Below, piece after piece: positions 6,850-13,366 of a DNA stretch of 13,662 bases. The position numbers and the translations under genes are program-made. Origin of the DNA: an uncultured Erysipelotrichaceae bacterium (lineage in GTDB: Bacteria > Bacillota_I > Bacilli_A > Erysipelotrichales > Erysipelotrichaceae); contig CAMOOA010000020.1 in NCBI GenBank assembly GCA_946621045.1, positions 1 through 13,662 on the forward strand, read 5' to 3'. How positions within the stretch are numbered: position 1 is the first letter of the stretch; the number at the start of each line of letters is the position of its first letter. Below the pieces are notes generated by a model. The model saw only the letters and a list, made by a program, of their open reading frames with translations, did no database searches and was not told the origin of the DNA.

Positions 6850-8034
6850 TCACCCCTGTACGCGCGCTGCCTTTGCCTGCAGGTTTTTCTCATAGCTGAG
6901 ATATTCCGCATTCTTTTCCTGGTTGTCTTTCCATGTCTTTGCCAGGGCGTCGAGCTTCACATCATTCTCAGAGATGCTCAGAAGATGCAGAATGCATTTG
7001 TCATTGCGGAAATACTGCGCAATCTGCGCATACAGTTCCTGCGTCAGCGGAATATAATCACCGCCCATCATCCGGATATCGGCGAGCTCGAGCGCTGCGC
7101 CCCAGGTTTCCGCGCCCATTGTCGTCACAACCTTGACAAGCTCCGAGAGCGCTGCCGGGTTATGGTACTGTTCGGGAATCAGCGAACGGAACTTCAACAG
7201 GCCGCTGTAACGCTCGGCCAGCTTGTGATACTGCGGCAACTGGCTGTTCAGGAAGCCGGATTCCGTCGTATTGAGTTCATCGCTTACGGCTGCGGTGTCC
7301 TGCGTATCCTTCAGGATATGCTGTTCAAGGCCGGAAAGTTTTTCTTCCAGCGAGGTTCTCCGTTCGCGCCAGTTCTTCTGCGCTTCCTCAAAGAAACGTT
7401 TTGCGGCGGACATGCGCTGACGGCGGACAGTCAGACCGATGATGATAATCAGGGGCAGGACAAGCATCAGTCCCATGACATACGGACTGGAAAGACTTCC
7501 CGTCACAATGCTCATTCCGCCGGCCTGGCTGTATACGGACTGGGGAAATAACAGAACCGCAGGAAGCGCCGCGAATACACTGTCCAGCGCCGCGATGCCG
7601 GTCACCGGCTTTACGGACGGGTCAAACCCGTACTGACCGTTCAGAACTGCCGCATAGATCCAGTATCCAAGCAGGATCACAAGCAGAAGAATCCAGAACC
7701 AGAAATCGCCTCCGGTCTTCTTCGGCTTCGGCTCTTCGCCGAGCGCTTCCAGTTCTTTCCGCACTTCCGAGGCATCCTTTTCAAGCTGGATCTTCTCTTT
7801 GGCATATGCCTCAATCTTTTCGTTGAGCAGCGTCATCGATTTCGTATGTTCGGAATACTCCGGAATACTGTCAAATGAAAAATAGTAGCTGCGGACAACA
7901 CCGGTGATGCCCTGAATGATCAGGTCCCTGTTTTCATAGAGATAGGCATCCCGGCGGATCTGACCGGTCGTAAGGTCAATTACACCGATGCCGGCGTTCG
8001 AGTGGATGCTTCGTTTTGTCTGCGGGGCACTCAT
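6850..8034 (-). CDS. Unrecognised membrane protein with two coiled-coil segments
   Basis: 394 aa, no family recognised. There is no signal peptide. The N-terminal soluble part (1-60) is followed by a charged, heptad-like stretch (about 64-100). Next come TM1 (about 111-131), a roughly 55-residue loop with a weak hydrophobic patch near 150-163, and TM2 (about 186-203, ending RRQR). A second coiled coil (about 210-245) and a helical C-terminal domain to 394 complete it. The basic residues after TM2 suggest both termini are cytoplasmic with the loop outside. The start is firm: GGAGGTGA lies four bases before the ATG at 8034. First large gene of a tight cassette with the 182-aa membrane protein and the Agp-like phosphatase. 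The pairing with a PH-like membrane protein suggests a membrane complex or scaffold, which is inference only. Confidence 0.82.
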   Translation of the reverse strand: MSAPQTKRSIHSNAGIGVIDLTTGQIRRDAYLYENRDLIIQGITGVVRSYYFSFDSIPEYSEHTKSMTLLNEKIEAYAKEKIQLEKDASEVRKELEALGEEPKPKKTGGDFWFWILLLVILLGYWIYAAVLNGQYGFDPSVKPVTGIAALDSVFAALPAVLLFPQSVYSQAGGMSIVTGSLSSPYVMGLMLVLPLIIIIGLTVRRQRMSAAKRFFEEAQKNWRERRTSLEEKLSGLEQHILKDTQDTAAVSDELNTTESGFLNSQLPQYHKLAERYSGLLKFRSLIPEQYHNPAALSELVKVVTTMGAETWGAALELADIRMMGGDYIPLTQELYAQIAQYFRNDKCILHLLSISENDVKLDALAKTWKDNQEKNAEYLSYEKNLQAKAARVQG

Positions 8035-8096
8035 ATGTTCACCTCCCTGCGGGCGGCCCGTTCTTCATGCACTCCGCCCGTCTGTGACATTCTCAT
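8031..8096 (-). CDS. Possible 21-aa leader peptide overlapping the 394-aa gene
   Basis: A mini-ORF starts at the ATG at 8096 (alternative ATG at 8090, with AGGGGG seven bases upstream) and ends in a TGA that overlaps the next gene's start as ATGA. The product would be basic and hydrophilic (HEERAARREVNI at the end). A further 16-codon ORF (8143-8093) overlaps it in turn as ATGA. No homology is recognised, and chance is a serious alternative because the sequence contains an ordinary strong ribosome site for the downstream gene. Confidence 0.2.
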   Translation of the reverse strand: MRMSQTGGVHEERAARREVNI

Positions 8097-8107
8097 ACCC
8101 CCTGATG

Positions 8108-8123
8108 CGGCAGGTTCCTGCCG
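8108..8123 (-). repeat. 16-bp palindrome in the leader of the membrane/phosphatase cassette
   Basis: CGGCAGG and CCTGCCG form a perfect 7-bp inverted repeat around a TT/AA centre, between the candidate -10 (8159-8169) and the ATG at 8034. It could be a repressor-type operator or a leader hairpin. No T-tract follows, so it is not a terminator. A 9-base direct repeat (GACCGGCAG on the minus strand) overlaps it at 8118-8126 and recurs at 8210-8218 on the far side of the -10. Confidence 0.4.
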
Positions 8124-8158
8124 GTCAGCGCCGTATGAATCATGTCATGTTTTATTCC

Positions 8159-8169
8159 AATATATTATA
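8159..8169 (-). promoter_or_regulatory. AT-rich -10 region for the 394-aa/182-aa/phosphatase cassette
   Basis: The minus strand reads TATAATATATT, giving two overlapping -10 hexamers (TATAAT and TATATT), about 125 bases before the first large gene. No clear -35 is visible. The resulting leader of about 120 bases holds the palindrome and the mini-ORFs. Confidence 0.45.
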
Positions 8170-8224
8170 TTAACGCATTTTGCGGCATTTCGTGCATATT
8201 GCATGCATACTGCCGGTCCATCCG

Positions 8225-8265
8225 AAAAGCTCCCGCCTCTGCGCACAAGCGCGTGACAGCGGGAG
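8225..8265 (-). terminator. Terminator after the aldolase-family remnant
   Basis: CTCCCGC/GCGGGAG (7 bp; arms 8259-8265 and 8230-8236) encloses a second small stem, GCGC-TTGT-GCGC, and is followed on the minus strand by CTTTTC. It lies 35 bases after the stop of the truncated DHDPS/NAL-family gene and was probably that gene's terminator. It still insulates the downstream cassette. Confidence 0.6.
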
Positions 8266-8299
8266 TCCGTCATGGTTTTTCTGTTTGTTTCTCTGCGGT

Positions 8300-8566
8300 T
8301 TAAAGCAACCCTTCGCGCACCAGGAATGCATGTACGCGGGCACGGTCATCCGCATTCAGCTTCGGAAACGGGAAGGTCGCATCCGCACATGCAATGCGTC
8401 CGATCTGTGCGCAGGCTTCCTTGATATACGGCACAAAGTTGGAGCCAAGTCCGCAGATATCCATGAAGCGGTTCATCTTCTGCTGGTACTGTGCGGATAG
8501 CGCAAAGTTTTCTTCATTTACCGCTTTCACCCAGGCACCGCATGTGTACATGTGCGAAGACAACAT
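8300..8566 (-). pseudogene. C-terminal remnant of a DHDPS / N-acetylneuraminate lyase family gene
   Basis: An 88-codon frame whose product resembles the last third of class I aldolases of the dihydrodipicolinate synthase / N-acetylneuraminate lyase family. It has the helix VKAVNEENFALSAQYQQKMN, then a segment like PYIKEACAQIGR, then the diagnostic tail FPFPKLNADDRARV...LVREGLL ending at a normal stop. Family members are about 290-310 aa, so roughly 200-220 N-terminal residues are missing. These include the whole active-site barrel with the Schiff-base lysine and the GxxGE loop. An in-frame TAA sits directly upstream (about 8570-8572) and no ribosome site is seen. The remaining frame is undamaged, which suggests recent loss or tolerated translation. 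Whether the substrate was a lysine precursor or a sugar acid cannot be told from this part. Confidence 0.7.
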
Positions 8567-8570
8567 GCAT
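8537..8570. other. Inferred deletion junction between the two truncated genes
   Basis: Similarity to the aldolase family ends, reading leftward genes from the right, at about the codons for HMYTCG. Similarity to AraC cupins begins at about PHVYMCEDNMHYDRF on the other strand. Both limits fall in this interval, which contains a 6-base direct repeat (CATGTG-TA-CATGTG, 8541-8554) that might mark the joint. The exact base cannot be set by eye. Confidence 0.45.
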
Positions 8571-9167
8571 TATGACCGCTTCAGTGTCGGCATCTCTCCG
8601 CGGTTTCTGACCGGATTCTCCGTTGACCTGGATTATTCCCGCCTGTTTCAGGAAGACAACCCCTTCTGTCCGGTCTTCCATCCGGACTTTCTGACAATCT
8701 CCAGATATCTGTCTCTGATTTCCGAATACCAGGAATATACCGCGCACAGACAGGATATCGGCGTACGAAGAGCCATGCTGCTGTCCTATGTTCATGAAGA
8801 CTGTTCTTCCATGTTTACGTCAAAGCACACGTCCGGCAGCGGACTGCTGCTGGTGAATGAGCTGATCAGCTGCATTGATGAACATCTGAGTGAACCGATC
8901 ACACTGGAGACCCTTGCGGAACATACGCATTACAGTGTTTTCTGCATCACCCGCATGTTCCGCCGCTATACCGGAGAGACGCTTGTGCAGTACATCATGG
9001 ACAAACGGATCCTTTCTGCCAAGCAGCTGCTTGGCGAAGATATTCCGCTCAGTGAGATTGCGGAGCGCACCGGCTTTCAGGACTACAGCTGCTTCTATAA
9101 GTGCTTTCTCAAAAGTGAGGGCATCAAACCCTCAGAGTTCCGCAGGCAGATACAGAATGACAGGTAA
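8550..9167 (+). pseudogene. AraC-family transcriptional regulator lacking the front of its sensor domain
   Basis: The only sizeable plus-strand gene. The C-terminal half is a complete AraC double helix-turn-helix. It runs from LLLVNELISCIDEHLSEPITLETLAEHTHYSVFCITRMFRRYTGET (first HTH) through ILSAKQLLGEDIPLSEIAERTGFQDYSCFYKCFLKSEGIKPSEFRR (second HTH). Upstream is the back half of an AraC cupin sensor, with the typical HYDRFSVGISPRFL and following helices. About 80-90 residues of cupin that normally precede this are absent. In their place the frame runs antisense through the aldolase remnant, open back to 8394. ATGs at 8550 and 8565 could start a product of about 200 aa but have no good ribosome site. 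The DNA-binding half is intact, so residual activity is possible; without its ligand pocket it would be unregulated or silent. Confidence 0.7.
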
Positions 9168-9172
9168 TACAA

Positions 9173-9209
9173 AAATACTGCATGTCACTTCAGGTGATGT
9201 GCAGTATTT
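9173..9209. terminator. Long hairpin after the AraC gene, usable in both directions
   Basis: Arms 9173-9188 and 9194-9209 pair over 16 bp (two of them G-T) around a 5-base loop, starting six bases after the AraC stop. The flanks are AAAAA on the left and ATTTCATT on the right. On the minus strand it is followed by TTTTTG, so it fits a minus-strand terminator slightly better than a plus-strand one. Confidence 0.6.
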
Positions 9210-9245
9210 CATTGTGACACATTATTCACAAAGCGAATCGATCCA

Positions 9246-9276
9246 GGCACCTGCCTAGCAGGTGGTTTTATTGTTT
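9246..9276 (+). terminator. Rho-independent terminator, plus strand
   Basis: CACCTGC-CTA-GCAGGTG (9248-9264), a perfect 7-bp stem with a 3-base loop, followed by GTTTTATTGTTT. It is a second stop for plus-strand transcription through the AraC gene. From here to about 9340 the sequence is pyrimidine-rich and holds nothing else I can identify. Confidence 0.65.
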
Positions 9277-9340
9277 CGCGCAATTCACTCTTTCTTTTTA
9301 TTTGTTATTTCCAGCGTGCGCTCAACTGTCCACTAGGAAG

Positions 9341-9397
9341 AAACGAAAGGCGGCTTGAACCACCCAATCCGCTGGTTGGATGGAGATTGCGCCGCCT
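9341..9397 (-). terminator. Terminator after ade
   Basis: On the minus strand, AGGCGGC (9391-9397) pairs with GCCGCCT (9348-9354). Inside it CCATCCAA pairs with TTGGGTGG at 7 of 8 positions (9376-9383 with 9360-9367). TTTCGTTTCTTCC follows. It lies 58 bases after the ade stop and would end the protease-ade transcript. Confidence 0.65.
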
Positions 9398-9454
9398 GGA
9401 AATTTTATTCAATTAGGATGCGGCGATATTGGAACAGTGATCGCAGATTCTTTC

Positions 9455-11185
9455 TTACAGTTCCTCATACAGCGGCGGCTGTTCAAAGGTATCCGCATTC
9501 ATGTATCCACGGTCGGTCAGTTTCAGTGTCGGAATGCAGGTCAATGCGATCAGGGAGAAGTTCATGATGTTGTTTATATGTTCATAGCCCTGCGCATCAA
9601 ATGCCCTGCGGACATTGTCAAAATCCTTTGCGGTTTCCTCCACGGAAGCTTTGCTTAACAGGCCCGCAATCGGAAGACAGATCTTTCCCGTAATCTCATT
9701 GTGCAGAGATACCGCAATTCCGCCGTTCATTGCGATGATTTCATTGACTGCACATACAATATCTTCTTCATTGGTTCCCATTGCAATCAGGTTATGGGAA
9801 TCATGCGCATAGCTTGAGGCACAGGCGCCTTCTTTTACTCCGGTGCCGCAGGTAAAGCCGAAGGACACCTTCCCGTCTCTGCCGTGCCGTTCAATGACGA
9901 CAGCCAGATTACAGCCGCTGTCCTTCCAAAGCAGCTCATTGTTTTTTACCGGCATCCTTACAAACGCTTCATCCGAGCGGTTGTTATTCGGATTCAGTTT
10001 CATGACCCGTACATTTACCATGCGGTCCTCTCCGGGAACAGTAATCTTCAGGCCATCTGTTGTGATCGCTTCGTGGTGAATGGTATCTTCAAACAGTCCG
10101 TTCAGATCATAGACAATACCCGTATCCGTCTTTGCGCTGCGGTCATAGATACAGACACCTTTCTTATACGTAGTCTGAATATTCAATGATGCCGGATCTT
10201 CCACAAGCACAAAGTCTGCGAGCAGGCCCGGCGCAATCGCACCCCGGTCCACGAGACCCATGCGTTTGGACGGTGTCCAGGATGCGCAGTAAACCGCATC
10301 TTCCGGACGCATGCCAAGAGATATTGCCTTCCGGACCACCGCATCGAGATGTCCTTTCTTTACAAGCACATCCGGCAAAGTATCATCCGTCACAAAGCTG
10401 AAGTATTCATACAGGTGTTCCCTGCATACATAATCAATCACTTCCTGTGTAACCATCACATCCTGGAGCTGGATAAACATGCCGTTTTCAAACCGCTGTT
10501 TCAGCTCTTCCAGTGTATGCGTGCAGTGATCGCTTCTTATACCGAGAAACAGAAACTTTGCGAGGTCTTCATTCACCAGTGCAGGACAGTGTCCTTCCAG
10601 GGTGTAGAACGGTTCTTTCTCATGAACGATATCGATGAACTTCCCGACTTCGGAATCATTCGGCCGGATGATCTCGGTATAATTCATCACTTCGCCAAGA
10701 CAGATGACATTTTCGGTTTCCTTCAGTTCCAGCATGTCTTCCGCCGTAATTGAAGCTCCGGCGGTCTCATACTGTTCCGGCATGATCGGGACATTAGAGG
10801 GAATCGCATAGTAACAGTCATACGGTCCCTGTTTCCCGGATTCGATCATTGCCTTAATGGCCTGTTTTCCGCAGACACTGGCAATCTCGTGGGGTTCCGA
10901 AACGATCGTGGTAAGCCCGCATCCGGCCGTATAGCGGCAGAAGGCAAGCGGCGTCACCATGGAGGATTCGATATGCATGTGAATATCAATGAGGCCGGGA
11001 ATCATATACCGGTCATTGCCCTTAATTTCCTGATCAAAGGCAATTGATGACGTCTTCTGTCTGTCGATATAAAGAAATTTTCCGTCTTTGATATAAACAT
11101 CCGCCGGGTCAAAGCGCCTGAAAAAGCTGTTGAATACCCGGACGCCGGACACCTTCATGTCCGCATGGTTCAGATCTCTGTGCAT
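9455..11185 (-). CDS. ade: Adenine deaminase
   Basis: Amidohydrolase that converts adenine to hypoxanthine and ammonia in purine salvage, in the cytoplasm. It is 576 aa, the usual length for the bacterial Ade family. PGLIDIHMHIESSMVTP (63-79) carries the first metal His pair and the family-specific HIESS. SEPHE lies at 96-100. EGHCPAL (197-203) and SDHCTHT (218-224) carry further metal ligands, and FVTDDTLPD (264-272) carries the catalytic Asp. The roughly 240-residue C-terminal part, with SFGFTCGTGVKEGACASSYAHDSHN, is also characteristic. The ATG lies two bases after the stop of the peptidase gene, and its GGGGAGGG ribosome site is inside the last codons of that gene, so the two are co-transcribed and probably translationally coupled. 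No purine riboswitch-like structure precedes the pair that I can see. Confidence 0.96.
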   Translation of the reverse strand: MHRDLNHADMKVSGVRVFNSFFRRFDPADVYIKDGKFLYIDRQKTSSIAFDQEIKGNDRYMIPGLIDIHMHIESSMVTPLAFCRYTAGCGLTTIVSEPHEIASVCGKQAIKAMIESGKQGPYDCYYAIPSNVPIMPEQYETAGASITAEDMLELKETENVICLGEVMNYTEIIRPNDSEVGKFIDIVHEKEPFYTLEGHCPALVNEDLAKFLFLGIRSDHCTHTLEELKQRFENGMFIQLQDVMVTQEVIDYVCREHLYEYFSFVTDDTLPDVLVKKGHLDAVVRKAISLGMRPEDAVYCASWTPSKRMGLVDRGAIAPGLLADFVLVEDPASLNIQTTYKKGVCIYDRSAKTDTGIVYDLNGLFEDTIHHEAITTDGLKITVPGEDRMVNVRVMKLNPNNNRSDEAFVRMPVKNNELLWKDSGCNLAVVIERHGRDGKVSFGFTCGTGVKEGACASSYAHDSHNLIAMGTNEEDIVCAVNEIIAMNGGIAVSLHNEITGKICLPIAGLLSKASVEETAKDFDNVRRAFDAQGYEHINNIMNFSLIALTCIPTLKLTDRGYMNADTFEQPPLYEEL

Positions 11186-11187
11186 GG

Positions 11188-13248
11188 TCAGCCCTCCCCG
11201 GTCTGTTTCCGGTTCCTGTTTCGTTTTGACAGAATGTAATACGCAAGGCAGCCCGCAATGATTGCCCAGCCGGCTGCTTTCTGCGCTGCGGACGGTCCTC
11301 CGCCCTGTACCTGTGTTCCCTTCGCGCTGTCTCTTGTATAGGCTTTGATCATGGCATTGCCGAATTCAAATACCTCAGAGGCATCCGTCTCCCGGTTCAG
11401 GGTTTCAATATCGGTCCAGGCAAATCCTTCCGCCGTCTTTACATACGCCATGCTTTCTCCCGGACTGCATACCACTCTGAGGCGGCATTCGCCGATGTTG
11501 TCAGAAGTCTGAAGGGACGGATCCAGGACATGTTCCAGATTGAGCCAGGAGATCCGCTTTCCCTCATGTTCGGAAACGACGTGTTCAATGACCGCAAAAC
11601 GTTCTCCTTCCTGCAGACTGACCGGCGTATCCAGGGCAACGGTATGAAATCCTTTTTCCGCAAAGGATACGGTCATCTCCGAAAGACATTCGCCCTGAGA
11701 AAGATCCGTACTGTCTTCCGTTAAGCGTACGACCCGGATCCTCGCCACGGCATCTGCGGCCGGTGTATAGACCGATACCGCCGCAAGCTGTTCGTTCCGT
11801 TCGGCGGTAAAAATATTGGCTGTTTCGGTTTCTTCATTGTCCGTCGGCAGAGAGACCGGCTCAAACGCCAGCTGAACCGCAAAGTCATACTGATAGATAT
11901 TGTCGTAGTCAAAGCCGTCCAGCCCGTCATCTGCGGTCAGTGCGCAGACGCCTGCCATGGACCGGTCATAATAGCTGAGCCAGAAGTATCCCGTTCCTTT
12001 TCCGTCTTCATCCTGAATGCCGTAGTTGTAGCGGCGGTTGATGATCGATTCGCTTTCGGTTCCCTCGGCGGCCGCCAGCTTCTCATCCAGCTGATCGCCG
12101 TAGGTTTCATAATTGGTCGCATAGCTTCCCCAGCTGTTCTTGATCAGAAACGCGCCGTCTCCTTCCGGCATTCCGTTTTTGTCTGCCAGAAAGTTTTCCT
12201 TCGGATACTTATCATTCCAGCCGATGATCGACACCATATGATTCAGCTTCAGGGTTTCCGCATCGTAATACTGCGCCCAGTGGTCGTAGTTGTAGTATTC
12301 TCCCATTCCCGTTTCGGACGGAGCCGTGGAGTCCGTTCCGTATCCCAGCATCAGTGCGCCGTATTTTATCAGCGCCTGTTTCAGCCGGGTGACTGCGGAC
12401 GAGTCATAGCCCTCCGTCACATACTGTTCCTTTTCAAGATCGACATGAATGCGGTTCGGCGCATCCAGGTAAACGAAGTTCTGAATATGCGCAGCCGGTA
12501 TGGCAGTCCGGTCCGCCTCCGGATTGCGCAGTCCGTAGGGACTGACGCCTTCTTCCGCCTCCCGCATCGGCTCATACGGCTCTTCTTCCTCACTCAGCGG
12601 TCCGGTCCAGCCGGCAAGCAGATTCTGACTGGCTTCGCCGAACGCATGAAAACTGAACTGCACATTCGGCTCATCGTCCCGCACCGGAAACGCGCCTTCT
12701 CCTGTCTGGGAACCCTCTTCCCGGGGAACCATATGCATGTAGGCATGGTAAAACTCACTGAGATCGACTTCATCCGATACCTTTGAAAAGTCCTGCCGGA
12801 ATCCTTCCGTCTGAATCTTTCCCGCCGTGCCGTTCCGCTGCCGAAGCAGGCTGCTTTCAACGGACGACATCGCGCTGAACGCCCAGCAGGAACTGAGCGG
12901 CCCCTGGCTTCTGGCGGCTGTCGTACTGCCTGTGGAAGGAAGATAGTATTCCGGTACGGCGGTCACATCGATCCCGTAATCTGCCGTCTGACGGTTTCCG
13001 TAATATTCATCGATCATGAATCCGATCGTTGCGGGCGCTTCCTGCTTTGCGTAATACGTCTTCTCATCCGCTTCCATCCGGTAGGATTTCAGCCATGCGG
13101 AAAGATCATCCCAGTCCCTGCGGTCTGTGATGCCGTCGCGGTTGAAATCAAATTCGATGCCTGCGGTTTCAGGCGTTCCCTCCGCATAGGGACGGATCGC
13201 CGTGATTCCAAGCACAATGCATGTCAGTACCGGCAGTTTGATGTTCAT
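11188..13248 (-). CDS. Secreted, membrane-anchored papain-family (C1A) cysteine peptidase with lectin-like domain
   Basis: 686-aa extracellular cysteine protease. In order: signal peptide (1 to about 22); an EF-hand-like loop FDFNRDGITDRRDWDDL (33-49) with Asp34, Asn36, Asp38, Asp42 and Asp45 spaced as in dockerin or calcium loops. The C1A catalytic domain (about 105-435) has SQGPLSSCWAFS (Gln115, Cys121), LNHMVSIIGW (His337) and IKNSWGSY (Asn371). A beta-rich domain (about 450-640) opens YDFAVQLAFEPVSL and matches the lectin-like domain known from clostridial C1 peptidases. A hydrophobic helix (about 658-674) then ends in SKRNRNRK, a stop-transfer anchor. No I29-type propeptide is evident. 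LPSTG at 103-107 is internal and not a sortase signal. The only sensible start is the ATG at 13248: an in-frame TAA lies 10-12 bases upstream, and there is no ribosome site. It precedes ade by two bases. Confidence 0.93.
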   Translation of the reverse strand: MNIKLPVLTCIVLGITAIRPYAEGTPETAGIEFDFNRDGITDRRDWDDLSAWLKSYRMEADEKTYYAKQEAPATIGFMIDEYYGNRQTADYGIDVTAVPEYYLPSTGSTTAARSQGPLSSCWAFSAMSSVESSLLRQRNGTAGKIQTEGFRQDFSKVSDEVDLSEFYHAYMHMVPREEGSQTGEGAFPVRDDEPNVQFSFHAFGEASQNLLAGWTGPLSEEEEPYEPMREAEEGVSPYGLRNPEADRTAIPAAHIQNFVYLDAPNRIHVDLEKEQYVTEGYDSSAVTRLKQALIKYGALMLGYGTDSTAPSETGMGEYYNYDHWAQYYDAETLKLNHMVSIIGWNDKYPKENFLADKNGMPEGDGAFLIKNSWGSYATNYETYGDQLDEKLAAAEGTESESIINRRYNYGIQDEDGKGTGYFWLSYYDRSMAGVCALTADDGLDGFDYDNIYQYDFAVQLAFEPVSLPTDNEETETANIFTAERNEQLAAVSVYTPAADAVARIRVVRLTEDSTDLSQGECLSEMTVSFAEKGFHTVALDTPVSLQEGERFAVIEHVVSEHEGKRISWLNLEHVLDPSLQTSDNIGECRLRVVCSPGESMAYVKTAEGFAWTDIETLNRETDASEVFEFGNAMIKAYTRDSAKGTQVQGGGPSAAQKAAGWAIIAGCLAYYILSKRNRNRKQTGEG

Positions 13249-13254
13249 AAATGT

Positions 13255-13260
13255 ATTTTA
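13255..13260 (-). promoter_or_regulatory. -10-like hexamer immediately before the peptidase gene
   Basis: TAAAAT (5 of 6 to TATAAT) ends six bases before the ATG at 13248, which puts the expected transcription start on the start codon itself. A TTGAGG that could act as -35 is 21 bases away, too far for a standard promoter. A promoter is required here because the atp operon terminates at 13317-13346. Confidence 0.4.
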
Positions 13261-13316
13261 TCGCACCCGTTTGTCGCATGGCCTCAAAATACACATAATG
13301 AACAGAACTCCGCACG

Positions 13317-13346
13317 AAAAAAGGATGGCCGGTATCAGTCATCCTT
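13317..13346 (-). terminator. Terminator of the ATP synthase operon
   Basis: AAGGATG/CATCCTT (arms 13340-13346 and 13321-13327) with a 12-base loop, running into TTTTTTCG on the minus strand, 20 bases after the atpC stop. Typical for the last gene of an atp operon. Confidence 0.85.
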
Positions 13347-13366
13347 CATTCAGAATCATTCGTAAC

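Noticed and set aside
12928..12942. LPSTG in the peptidase (residues 103-107) as a sortase signal
   Set aside because: Sortase motifs are C-terminal and followed by a hydrophobic segment and basic tail; this one lies just before the catalytic domain, and the real anchor helix is at 658-674.
13249..13316. Purine riboswitch ahead of the peptidase-ade operon
   Set aside because: The upstream space is too short and lacks the conserved purine aptamer core; there is no room for a leader if transcription starts at the ATG.
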